In this document: positions 1 to 5,508 of the stretch, in pieces | Position numbering within the stretch: the stretch's first letter is position 1 | Layout of the letters: each line of letters starts with the position of its first letter | Assembly: GCA_031255975.1 (NCBI GenBank) | Contig: JAIRRM010000211.1 | Span: 1-8,824 of the forward strand | Direction: 5' to 3' | Length of the DNA stretch: 8,824 nt | Origin: Propionibacteriaceae bacterium | GTDB lineage: Bacteria; Actinomycetota; Actinomycetes; Propionibacteriales; Propionibacteriaceae | Notes under the pieces: generated by a model | What the model was told of the DNA's origin: nothing | Databases searched by the model: none | What the model saw: the letters and a program-made list of their open reading frames with translations, nothing else | Position numbers and translations under genes: made by a program

Positions 1-23
1 TCCACGAGCAGCAGCTTGGTCAT
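1..23 (-). CDS. polA: Probable DNA polymerase I, N-terminal fragment (partial)
   Basis: Only the first seven full codons are present, read leftward off the window edge from an ATG at 23: MTKLLLV, then GA, which begins an Asp or Glu codon. DNA polymerase I proteins of actinobacteria commonly open with a hydrophobic strand followed by DGHSLAYRAF, and MTKLLLVD would fit that opening of the 5'-nuclease domain. Known context supports it: in mycobacteria polA lies close to the PdtaR gene, which here follows on the other strand. No clear Shine-Dalgarno sequence precedes the ATG, but a TAGAGT box ends 7 bases before it, which suggests a leaderless mRNA. With so few residues the identity is an inference; another short beta-strand N-terminus, such as that of a response regulator, cannot be excluded. 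Confidence 0.45.
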
Positions 24-29
24 GGAGCA

Positions 30-35
30 ACTCTA
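30..35 (-). promoter_or_regulatory. Candidate -10 box (TAGAGT) for a leaderless polA transcript
   Basis: Read on the minus strand, TAGAGT matches the actinobacterial TANNNT -10 consensus. It is followed by six bases and then the ATG at 23, so a normal start site would coincide with the A of the start codon. No convincing -35 box is seen 16-18 bases upstream. The match is short and the call rests mainly on its position and on the missing ribosome binding site. Confidence 0.4.
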
Positions 36-327
36 GTTGGCAACGCCGACGTTTCCTGCGCGAAGGGGCGGCAGAACTAGCTAACCACCCTCCGACGCGG
101 CGATAGCGATACCTTGCAACCTTCAGCGGCCATGAGCAACAGCGTCGCTATCGGAGGCAAACCCCGAAGTGCCCCCGGCAAAAACTTGCAAATTGATAAC
201 TAAGCGCCGATTGGGGCATTGGTTTGAAGCTTTAGCTGGCCTGGCCTGGATTTCTTGGTAGGCGCAGTCCCCGCCACAAAATGTTCGCAAGACAGGATGT
301 ACGTCGCAATGAAGGCACGGCATGTGG
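36..327. other. Non-coding spacer between polA and tRNA-Leu
   Basis: About 300 bases without a credible gene. Long open frames on the minus strand here run antisense through the tRNA and resemble no protein I know. The stretch holds one clear inverted repeat (101-153), two copies of CTTGCAA (113-119 and 184-190), and AT-richer sequence around 180-210 and 300-340. It must contain the upstream parts of the divergent polA and tRNA promoters. No terminator and no known riboswitch was recognised. Confidence 0.6.
101..153. repeat. 9-bp inverted repeat upstream of polA
   Basis: CGATAGCGA at 101-109 is perfectly complementary to TCGCTATCG at 145-153, with 35 bases between the arms. It lies about 80-130 bases upstream of the probable polA start. 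The wide spacing does not suggest a terminator. It could be a protein-binding dyad or a weak structure; function is unknown. Confidence 0.45.
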
Positions 328-333
328 CACAAT
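304..333 (+). promoter_or_regulatory. Candidate promoter of tRNA-Leu
   Basis: CACAAT at 328-333 resembles a -10 box and places transcription start near 340, just before the mature tRNA 5' end at 344, as expected for a short-leader tRNA gene. A weak -35 match, TCGCAA, lies at 304-309 with an 18-base spacer. The -10 position is the stronger part of the call. Confidence 0.35.
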
Positions 334-343
334 AGTTTGACTT

Positions 344-426
344 GCCCGAGTGGCGGAATGGTATACGCGGTCGGCTCAAACCCGGCTGGTGGTGACACCT
401 TGGGGGTTCGAATCCCCCCTCGGGCA
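344..426 (+). tRNA. tRNA-Leu, anticodon CAA
   Basis: A complete class II cloverleaf can be folded. The acceptor stem GCCCGAG (344-350) pairs with CTCGGGC (419-425), followed by discriminator A at 426. The D stem is GCG/CGC. The anticodon stem GTCGG/CCGGC (370-374 and 382-386) encloses loop CTCAAAC, giving anticodon CAA at 377-379, which reads the leucine codon UUG. A long variable arm GGTG-GTGA-CACC (388-399) is typical of tRNA-Leu. The T arm is GGGGG-TTCGAAT-CCCCC (402-418). The 3' CCA is not encoded, so it must be added after transcription. No obvious terminator follows, and pdtaR starts about 140 bases downstream on the same strand. Confidence 0.97.
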
Positions 427-433
427 CGGGCGA

Positions 434-462
434 TTGAGGCAGGTGGGGCGGGTGTTTACTCA
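434..462 (+). promoter_or_regulatory. Weak candidate promoter upstream of pdtaR
   Basis: TTGAGG at 434-439 is followed after 17 bases by TACTCA at 457-462. The -35 half is acceptable and the -10 half is poor. An alternative -35, TTGACC at 486-491, has no good -10 partner. Read-through from the tRNA promoter is equally possible, as no terminator separates the two genes. Confidence 0.2.
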
Positions 463-509
463 TACTCCCTGGCCGATTGAGTCCATTGACCAAGACGAGG
501 TTCGGAGAA

Positions 510-523
510 GCTCCCTTGGGAGC
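510..523 (+). promoter_or_regulatory. Short perfect hairpin in the pdtaR leader
   Basis: GCTCCCTTGGGAGC is a perfect palindrome that as RNA can form a five-base-pair stem closed by a CUUG tetraloop. It lies 44 bases before the pdtaR ATG. GGAG at 504-507 can alternatively pair with CTCC at 511-514, so two mutually exclusive small hairpins are possible. No T-run follows, so it is not an intrinsic terminator. Confidence 0.35.
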
Positions 524-543
524 ACGGTGGTGTGCCGCCGCGA

Positions 544-561
544 TCCCCGAACCGGTGGGGA
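544..561 (+). promoter_or_regulatory. Hairpin that could mask the pdtaR ribosome binding site
   Basis: TCCCC (544-548) pairs with GGGGA (557-561), and a G-U pair (549/556) can extend the stem to leave the six-base loop AACCGG. The 3' arm overlaps the strong Shine-Dalgarno run GGGGAGGAG (557-565) that serves the ATG at 568. Folding would hide part of the ribosome binding site. Control by this hairpin is an inference. Confidence 0.35.
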
Positions 562-567
562 GGAGCG

Positions 568-1176
568 ATGGAAAAGATCGCCGCTGAGGGGCATCCCGGC
601 AATCGACCGCGCGTGTTGGTCGCCGAAGACGAGGCACTCATTCGACTTGACCTGGTGGAGTTGTTGACTTCCGAGGGCTACAACGTCATTAAGCAGGTCG
701 GTGACGGCGAGGCCGCCGTGGCCGCTGCCCGTGAACTGGAACCCGATCTGGTGATGCTGGATATCAAGATGCCGAAAATGACCGGCATCGAGGCGGCCCG
801 CATTATCGCCAGCGAGCGCATCGCCCCGGTGGTGATCCTGACCGCCTTCAGCCAGCGCGATTTGGTGGAACAAGCACGCGACGCCGGAGCCATGGCGTAC
901 GTCGTCAAACCTTTCGACGCCTCCGATGTGGTACCGGCAATTGAGATGGCATTGGCCCGTTTCGCCGAGCTTCGCGACATCGAAGAGGAGGTCAATGACC
1001 TAGCAGAACGGCTGGAGTCGCGTAAAACTATCGACCAGGCAAAGGGCATTTTGCAGGAGACCCTTGATCTCAGCGAAGCCGAGGCGTTCCGTTGGATTCA
1101 GAAGACGGCCATGGATCTGCGCAAGTCGATGCGTGAGGTAGCGGCCGGAGTCATCGACCACGCCAAGACGCAGTGA
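568..1176 (+). CDS. pdtaR: ANTAR-domain response regulator, PdtaR type
   Basis: This cytoplasmic two-component response regulator has 202 residues. The receiver domain (about 14-130) shows the acidic pair E20/D21, phosphoacceptor D65 in MLDIKMP, T92 and K114 in VVKPF. A linker helix leads to an ANTAR domain (about 146-196, from RLESRKTIDQAKGIL to REVAAGVI) containing the family's AKGIL core. ANTAR domains bind paired hexaloop hairpins in nascent mRNA and prevent termination. Mycobacterium tuberculosis PdtaR (Rv1626) has a similar size and architecture and is phosphorylated by the kinase PdtaS, which is not in this window. An in-frame upstream start at 532 is possible, but the ATG at 568 has a strong GGGGAGGAG site and fits the family length. 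The gene follows tRNA-Leu and converges on rluD with four bases between stop codons. Confidence 0.95.
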   Translation: MEKIAAEGHPGNRPRVLVAEDEALIRLDLVELLTSEGYNVIKQVGDGEAAVAAARELEPDLVMLDIKMPKMTGIEAARIIASERIAPVVILTAFSQRDLVEQARDAGAMAYVVKPFDASDVVPAIEMALARFAELRDIEEEVNDLAERLESRKTIDQAKGILQETLDLSEAEAFRWIQKTAMDLRKSMREVAAGVIDHAKTQ

Positions 1177-1180
1177 CACC

Positions 1181-2107
1181 TCAGCCGTAGTCGCCGCGCG
1201 CCGTGTCCAGTGCGGTTTGCAGGTCGGTGGCCGGGGCGGAATCGAACTCTATCCAGTCGCCAGTTTCGGGGTGACGGAAACCTAGTTGGGCGGCGTGCAA
1301 CCACTGTCGCTCCAGACCGAGACGACTCGCCAACACCGGGTCGGCACCATAGAGCGGATCACCGACGCACGGATGCCTGAGCGCGGCAAGATGCACCCTG
1401 ATCTGGTGCGTACGGCCCGTCTCCAGGTGCACCCGTAACAGCGACACCGCGGCGTGAGCCTCAATGGTCTCGTAATGGGTGACGGATTGCCTACCCCCCG
1501 CCGTCACCGCGAACTTCCAGGCGCTGGAGGGATGCCGTCCGATGGGCGCGTCGATGGTGCCGGAAAGCGGATCAAGCCTCCCCTGCACCAGTGCAAGATA
1601 AATCTTCGTGACACGCCGATCACGGAACTGCTGCTTCAGCGCCGAATAGGCGTGTTCGCCCTTGGCCACCACCATCAACCCGGAAGTGCCAACATCCAGT
1701 CGTTGCACGATGCCCTGGCGTTCCGCAGCACCGGAGGTGGTCACCGGCACCCCGGCGGCCTCCAAATGCGAGAGCACATCCGGGCCATCCCAGCCCAATG
1801 ACGGGTGGGCCGCCACCCCAGCGGGTTTATCCACCACCACCAATTGCGGGTCCTCGTACACGATCACCAAACCGTCGGCGAGTTCAGCCCGAAGCGCGGG
1901 GCTACGTACCGGCTCGGACATATCCACGTCCACCAGCGTCCCAGCACTCACCCTGATCGATGCCTTCGGTGCCGGTTTGCCGTCGAGTAGCACCGCCCCC
2001 TCAGCAATCAGCTCGGCTACCCGGGAGCGCGACATGCCGGTCATCCGAGCAAGCGCCGCATCCACCCGCTCTCCTGCTAAACCATCCGGAACGATGAACA
2101 CGCTCAT
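1181..2107 (-). CDS. rluD: 23S rRNA pseudouridine synthase, RluD/RluA family
   Basis: This 308-residue protein isomerises uridine to pseudouridine in 23S rRNA; which uridines cannot be read from the sequence. An N-terminal S4 RNA-binding domain (about 13-60, [22 protein letters not shown]) precedes the RluA-type catalytic domain. The catalytic aspartate is D138 in [15 protein letters not shown], where the first residue is Gln instead of the His of many HRLD motifs, a variant I recall from actinobacterial homologues. The [11 protein letters not shown] motif is at 231-241. The start at 2107 overlaps the lspA stop as ATGA, indicating translational coupling; an upstream extension in the same frame lies wholly within lspA and has no family resemblance. 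The lspA-rluD pair is common in bacteria. It is the last gene of its operon and runs into the pdtaR 3' end. Confidence 0.95.
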   Translation of the reverse strand: MSVFIVPDGLAGERVDAALARMTGMSRSRVAELIAEGAVLLDGKPAPKASIRVSAGTLVDVDMSEPVRSPALRAELADGLVIVYEDPQLVVVDKPAGVAAHPSLGWDGPDVLSHLEAAGVPVTTSGAAERQGIVQRLDVGTSGLMVVAKGEHAYSALKQQFRDRRVTKIYLALVQGRLDPLSGTIDAPIGRHPSSAWKFAVTAGGRQSVTHYETIEAHAAVSLLRVHLETGRTHQIRVHLAALRHPCVGDPLYGADPVLASRLGLERQWLHAAQLGFRHPETGDWIEFDSAPATDLQTALDTARGDYG

Positions 2108-2619
2108 CGTGGTTCCCAGGTGAGCATATCCACCTTGCGCCGCTCCGCGATGATCGCCAGAAGCCCCAACGCGATGGCACCACAGGTGATGAAAATATCC
2201 GCTACGTTGAACACCGCAAACCACTTCAGGGCGATGAAATCGACCACCAACCCCCGGAATGGGCCAGGTTCACGGGTTAGCCGATCAATCAGATTACCGA
2301 CAATGCCAGCCAACAGCACCCCAGCCAGTGCCCCTTGCCACAGCAACCGCAGCCTCATGCAGCAGAAAACGAGCAGCGCCAACCCGGCGACAAGCGACAG
2401 CACTGAAAACACCATGGTGCTGTTGGAGCCCATACCAAAAGCGGCCCCGGAGTTGAACGCCAATCTGAACCGCAACAACCCGCCGAACCAGTTGTAGTCA
2501 TCGGGTGCCACGCTTGGCAACGCTTCCAGCGCCCAGTGCTTAGTCGCCTGATCGGCCAGTACGCCGAGGGCAGCAACACCGAGCATCACCGCTGGAACAG
2601 CGGCCCTACTACGCGTCAT
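2104..2619 (-). CDS. lspA: Lipoprotein signal peptidase (signal peptidase II)
   Basis: This integral membrane aspartyl protease cleaves signal peptides from diacylglyceryl-modified prolipoproteins. The 171 residues show the usual four hydrophobic segments (about 8-26, 66-88, 94-112 and 134-158). Family motifs are visible: D23 in ADQATKHW, the FNSGAAFG box (55-62), and the catalytic aspartates D112 in GNLIDRL and D141 in FNVADIFI. The ATG follows the stop of the zinc-finger gene directly (TGAATG), with a GAGGA site about ten bases upstream inside that gene. Its 3' end overlaps rluD by four bases. Everything indicates co-transcription of the three genes. Confidence 0.97.
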   Translation of the reverse strand: MTRSRAAVPAVMLGVAALGVLADQATKHWALEALPSVAPDDYNWFGGLLRFRLAFNSGAAFGMGSNSTMVFSVLSLVAGLALLVFCCMRLRLLWQGALAGVLLAGIVGNLIDRLTREPGPFRGLVVDFIALKWFAVFNVADIFITCGAIALGLLAIIAERRKVDMLTWEPR

Positions 2620-3042
2620 TCAACGTCGTTCCTCGCGTTGTTTACAACTCAGGCACAGCGTCGCGCGCGGGAACACCATGAGCCGCATCTTGCCGATGGG
2701 CTTGCCGCATGACTCGCAAACTCCGTATGCACCGTCGTTGAGACGCTGCAGCGCTATCTCGGCCTGGTCGAGCACCACCCGTACATTGGCGGCCACGGAG
2801 AGTTCCTGGTCACGCTCGAAGTTGGACGACCCGACATCCGCCGGATCTTTGCCGGCACCGTCTGGCCCTTCAACCATACGATCTGCCAACTCCTCTTCCA
2901 CCTCGGCGAAGTCGACGCGCAACTGCGCCACCTCGGCCTCTAGGCGGGCGCGCAGATCAGCGACCTCCGCTGCCGTCCAGGGGGTCTCTCCTTCCAGAAT
3001 CGGCAGCGTCGGCGTTTCAGCACTCTTACGTTTGGTTGCCAT
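2620..3042 (-). CDS. DksA/TraR-type C4 zinc-finger protein
   Basis: The 140-residue protein has an acidic alpha-helical N-terminal half (about 24-57 and 75-103, coiled-coil-like) and a C-terminal zinc finger with C109, C112, C130 and C133 in a CxxC-x17-CxxC pattern (YGVCESCGKPIGKMRL ending in LCLSCKQ). This is the DksA/TraR signature. Proteobacterial DksA reaches into the RNA polymerase secondary channel and adjusts promoter activity with ppGpp; whether this actinobacterial form does the same is not shown by sequence. In actinobacteria such a gene often sits between wag31 and lspA, as here. An AGGAAAGGG site precedes the ATG, and a good promoter candidate lies at 3071-3098, making it the probable first gene of the operon with lspA and rluD. 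Confidence 0.9.
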   Translation of the reverse strand: MATKRKSAETPTLPILEGETPWTAAEVADLRARLEAEVAQLRVDFAEVEEELADRMVEGPDGAGKDPADVGSSNFERDQELSVAANVRVVLDQAEIALQRLNDGAYGVCESCGKPIGKMRLMVFPRATLCLSCKQREERR

Positions 3043-3070
3043 TCAGCACCCTTTCCTCAGTTACGGCGAC

Positions 3071-3098
3071 ACGCTACAGCAAACCGGGGGCCAGTCAA
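3071..3098 (-). promoter_or_regulatory. Candidate promoter of the zinc-finger gene-lspA-rluD operon
   Basis: On the minus strand TTGACT (3093-3098) is separated by 16 bases from TAGCGT (3071-3076), matching TTGACA and the actinobacterial TANNNT pattern. The predicted start near 3064 leaves a leader of about 22 bases before the ATG at 3042. It fills most of the 80-base gap after wag31, so the three downstream genes can probably be expressed separately from the division genes. Confidence 0.5.
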
Positions 3099-3122
3099 AG
3101 ATTGGCGGTTCGGCGCGAGCGG

Positions 3123-4415
3123 CTACTTCGACTCGTTGATAAGGGCGTTCAGTTTCGGCGTCGCTGGATCGGATTCGACGATCTCGGGACGGTAACTGGG
3201 CGCGAACTGGGCGTCATTTAAGGCATCGATTTGGCGCTGCATGTGCGCCGCCATCGCCTGCCGATACTGCACCTCGAAGTCCCGCAACTGGCCGACACGT
3301 TCTGCCAACACGTCGCGGTCTTTTTCAAGCTGAGCGAACATCTCACGACGCCGGTCGGATGCCTCGGCGTCAATCTTGGCGGCGCGTGCCTGAGCCTCAC
3401 CGGTGATGCGCTCCACGCTCATCTTGGCGTCGTAGGTGATCTGGTCGGCCTCAGCCTGCGCCCGCCGACTGATCTCCTCGGCCTGCTGCGTCGCCAACTC
3501 CACCAACTGCCGGGCCTCTGCGGTGGCTTCATCGCGGCGGCTCTGTAGCTGCTCCTCGGCACCATTCAGCAGCGATTCCGCCTGGTTGATGGCCTGCTCC
3601 ACCAACAGGATGGCCGCAGGTGCGGCATCGGCACTGGTGGTGACGACGATATGCCGCTCGCCAGTCCCAGGCTCGGCGACCGAGGACGCCGCCAACTTGG
3701 CGTTGAGCCCCGCGATCTGGTCCCTGAACCCCTGGGCTTCGGTGCGCAGTCTGGCGTTCTCAGCGGCAGACGCCCTGATCTCCTCCTCCAACGCTTCAAC
3801 CTGACCGGTGGACTCCCCTGGGGTGGCGGTTGCCTGGGTACGCGCCGTCTCGGCGACCTCCTTGGCAGCTTCCGCCTCCGCGACCGCGGCTTCCTTGTCG
3901 GCATTGGCCTGATTCAGTTTGGCTTGTGCGTCGGCCAGTTTGGCCTGCATGTCGGCCTTCAGCGCGAGCAGTTCATCCTGTGCGGCACGTAGCGCCTGAT
4001 CGCTGCCGGCGGCTCCCTGAGCCCCGGCGGCGAGCCGCTTCTCGGCCGCATCCAGCTTGGCGGCCAGTTCATCGCGGGCCTGGGCCACCTCGGTGAGCTT
4101 CGCCTGCATCGCATCGCGCTGTCCGGACACCCCCTGCGCCGCAGCCATCTCAGCCTGTAGCTTGCCGTTTTCACTTTGCAGTTTGACGATCTCGGCTTGC
4201 AGCCGCTCCCGTTCTGCCTTCACCGCCTCGCCAGCACCGGAGCTGGCCTTTGCCAGTGACGCCTTGAGTTGATCGTTCTCATCGATGATGGTGGCGTAGG
4301 AGACCTCCAGCCGATCAATGAAGTTATCGACCGCGCTCGCCCGGTAACCGTCCTCATTTGGCTGCCGCGCCATGGGGAAACGGATGTTGCGAACCTCGTC
4401 AACCGTGAGGGTCAT
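3123..4415 (-). CDS. wag31: DivIVA/Wag31 polar growth scaffold
   Basis: DivIVA proteins bind negatively curved membrane at poles and septa and, in actinobacteria, recruit the polar cell-wall machinery. The 430 residues begin with a DivIVA N-terminal domain (about 1-57: MTLTVDEVRNIRF, then GYRASAVDNFIDRLE), followed by long Ala/Glu/Gln-rich coiled coil (about 63-192 and 204-243). A non-helical stretch (about 246-268, with EPGTGERHIVVTT) comes next, then a second coiled coil (about 272-400) whose LRDFEVQYRQAMAAHMQRQIDAL resembles the Wag31 C-terminal region. It is much longer than the roughly 260-residue mycobacterial Wag31. The ATG at 4415 is chosen because GGAG lies six bases before it; the in-frame TTG at 4427 overlaps that site. 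The gene follows yggT after a 136-base spacer with its own promoter candidate. Confidence 0.93.
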   Translation of the reverse strand: MTLTVDEVRNIRFPMARQPNEDGYRASAVDNFIDRLEVSYATIIDENDQLKASLAKASSGAGEAVKAERERLQAEIVKLQSENGKLQAEMAAAQGVSGQRDAMQAKLTEVAQARDELAAKLDAAEKRLAAGAQGAAGSDQALRAAQDELLALKADMQAKLADAQAKLNQANADKEAAVAEAEAAKEVAETARTQATATPGESTGQVEALEEEIRASAAENARLRTEAQGFRDQIAGLNAKLAASSVAEPGTGERHIVVTTSADAAPAAILLVEQAINQAESLLNGAEEQLQSRRDEATAEARQLVELATQQAEEISRRAQAEADQITYDAKMSVERITGEAQARAAKIDAEASDRRREMFAQLEKDRDVLAERVGQLRDFEVQYRQAMAAHMQRQIDALNDAQFAPSYRPEIVESDPATPKLNALINESK

Positions 4416-4502
4416 CTTGTGCTCCAAACTTGTTCAGTCAGCGGACTAGGTACACAGCTGGCAGCGACGGGCAAGCCGTCATCCACCCTCAGATTACCGT
4501 AG

Positions 4503-4532
4503 CCTATACGACTTGGGCAGCAACACCCTCAA
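4503..4532 (-). promoter_or_regulatory. Candidate wag31 promoter
   Basis: On the minus strand TTGAGG (4527-4532) is followed after 18 bases by TATAGG (4503-4508), giving four of six matches in each box. The predicted start near 4496 leaves a leader of about 80 bases before the ATG at 4415. The -35 box lies within the dyad at 4527-4539. A TAATCT at 4491-4496 is an alternative -10 without a good -35. Confidence 0.35.
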
Positions 4533-4539
4533 GCTGAGG
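4527..4539. promoter_or_regulatory. Dyad overlapping the wag31 -35 box
   Basis: CCTCAAGCTGAGG has five-base arms (CCTCA and TGAGG) around AGC. It covers the proposed -35 element of the wag31 promoter, so it could be an operator. As RNA from the yggT side it would be only a small hairpin without a T-run, so a terminator is unlikely. Confidence 0.3.
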
Positions 4540-4551
4540 TTGCTACTACAT

Positions 4552-4842
4552 TCACCAGAATACCCATACGATCACCCGCTGCAGCACCATCAGCAGTAAC
4601 AACAGCACGATGAAGGCCAAATCGATGCCAACGCTGCCCAGCACCACCGGCTTCACCCAACGCCGTAGCAGTTGTAACGGTGGATCGGTCAGCTTGTAAA
4701 TGGCGTTTACCAACACCAGCGCTGGCCCTTTCGGATTGAAGCCGTCGAAGAACATCGGTAACCACGAAAGGATGGCCCGTGCCGCCAGTACCCAGAAGTA
4801 GCAGCGGAGCACCCATAGCAGAACGAGGCCGATGGTAATCAT
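4552..4842 (-). CDS. yggT: YggT family membrane protein
   Basis: This 96-residue protein has two strongly hydrophobic segments (about 2-30 and 66-94) separated by a loop containing NPKGPALVLVNAIYKLTDPPLQLLRRWVKP, the arrangement of the YggT family. The DPPLQLLRR motif before the second segment is characteristic. The molecular role is not established; homologues sit beside sepF and divIVA in actinobacteria and Firmicutes (Rv2146c in M. tuberculosis). The ATG follows the sepF stop by three bases, with a GGAGCG site inside the end of sepF, so the two genes are almost certainly translated from one mRNA. Confidence 0.92.
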   Translation of the reverse strand: MITIGLVLLWVLRCYFWVLAARAILSWLPMFFDGFNPKGPALVLVNAIYKLTDPPLQLLRRWVKPVVLGSVGIDLAFIVLLLLLMVLQRVIVWVFW

Positions 4843-4845
4843 CGT

Positions 4846-5382
4846 TCAGGCGCTCCGCGCCATCTCCGCGCCGAGCCGCTCCATGAAGCCTGCAGCCACC
4901 TGCACCCCGTGCGGCGTGAGCAGAAACACCCGGTCGGCTACCTTGGTGGCCTTACCGTCCAGGGCAAACACCATGCCGGAACTGAAATCGATGAGCCTGC
5001 GCAACTCCTTGCGATCACTCATGCCGACAAGGTTCATCACCACAGCCCGACCCGAACGGAACTGCTTGCCGATGACCTCCATGTCGGAGTATGAGAAAGC
5101 GTGCAAAATGACGGGCAATTCTTCCGATACCGGTTGCGGCTCCGGATGCGGCATCACCCGTAGCTCCGGCGTACGCCGAGGGGCGATGTCGGTAATCTTG
5201 GTGATGTTGGGGGGCAGCTCAGTCGCGGTGATGCTGCTTACCGCCTCAAGCGGGTCGGTAGTATCGTCCGTCTCAGTGACGACACCACCGCCGTAGCGGG
5301 TATCGGCGTACTGGCCTTCGTCGCCCTGTAGGTCGTCAACCAGCCCCAACCAACTCATTGCACTGCTGAACCAGCCAGCCAT
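4846..5382 (-). CDS. sepF: Cell division protein SepF
   Basis: SepF links FtsZ filaments to the membrane and is the main FtsZ anchor in actinobacteria lacking FtsA. The 178 residues begin with a short amphipathic helix (MAGWFSSAMSWLGL) suited to membrane binding, then an acidic linker rich in Asp, Thr and Pro (about 16-90), and the globular SepF core (about 90-172). Core motifs are GRAVVMNLVGM (111-121), RRLIDFSSGMVFAL (128-141) and RVFLLTP (151-157). The ATG at 5382 has GGAG six bases upstream; an in-frame TTG at 5394 overlaps that site and is rejected. It follows ftsZ after 126 bases, without the yfiH and yggS genes usually found there, and is tightly followed by yggT. Confidence 0.95.
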   Translation of the reverse strand: MAGWFSSAMSWLGLVDDLQGDEGQYADTRYGGGVVTETDDTTDPLEAVSSITATELPPNITKITDIAPRRTPELRVMPHPEPQPVSEELPVILHAFSYSDMEVIGKQFRSGRAVVMNLVGMSDRKELRRLIDFSSGMVFALDGKATKVADRVFLLTPHGVQVAAGFMERLGAEMARSA

Positions 5383-5427
5383 GGGACACTCCAATCACGA
5401 TGCCGAGGAAGATGCACCGTGAAACTG

Positions 5428-5436
5428 AGGATACCA
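5428..5436 (-). promoter_or_regulatory. Candidate extended -10 promoter for sepF-yggT
   Basis: TGGTATCCT on the minus strand (5428-5436) fits the extended -10 form TG-N-TANNNT. There is no matching -35 box, which such promoters can lack. Transcription would start near 5421, about 40 bases before the sepF ATG. Read-through from ftsZ is also likely. Confidence 0.3.
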
Positions 5437-5450
5437 ACAGATGAGCCGTA

Positions 5451-5466
5451 CGCGCGGCAACGCGCG
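5451..5466. repeat. CGCGCG inverted repeat between ftsZ and sepF
   Basis: CGCGCG at 5451-5456 and 5461-5466 flank GCAA, a six-base-pair stem with a four-base loop. In the direction of ftsZ transcription no T-run follows, so it is not a standard terminator. It could slow polymerase or protect the ftsZ mRNA 3' end; function is unknown. Confidence 0.4.
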
Positions 5467-5508
5467 GCCTTTATCCGAAATAACGCGGCTTTTTGGCGGT
5501 CGCCATGT

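Noticed and set aside
123..398. A 91-codon minus-strand frame with SPPAGFEPTAYTIPPLG near its start
   Set aside because: It runs antisense through the tRNA-Leu gene; this type of peptide is the familiar translation of a tRNA complement and there is no other coding evidence.
532..567. 12-codon N-terminal extension of pdtaR
   Set aside because: It would read through the strong Shine-Dalgarno sequence at 557-565 and the family starts at about the ATG at 568.
1662..2123. A 153-codon plus-strand frame opposite rluD
   Set aside because: It is antisense to a clearly conserved pseudouridine synthase, has no recognisable motif, and its Ser/Thr/Ala-rich composition is typical of complement frames in GC-rich DNA.
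4416..4427. In-frame TTG start four codons upstream of the chosen wag31 ATG
   Set aside because: The GGAG ribosome binding site lies within those codons and is correctly spaced for the ATG at 4415.
5383..5394. In-frame TTG start four codons upstream of the chosen sepF ATG
   Set aside because: The GGAG ribosome binding site overlaps it and serves the ATG at 5382, which yields the expected amphipathic N-terminal helix.
5451..5466. CGCGCG hairpin as an ftsZ terminator
   Set aside because: No T-run follows in the direction of ftsZ transcription, and sepF and yggT are probably expressed partly by read-through.
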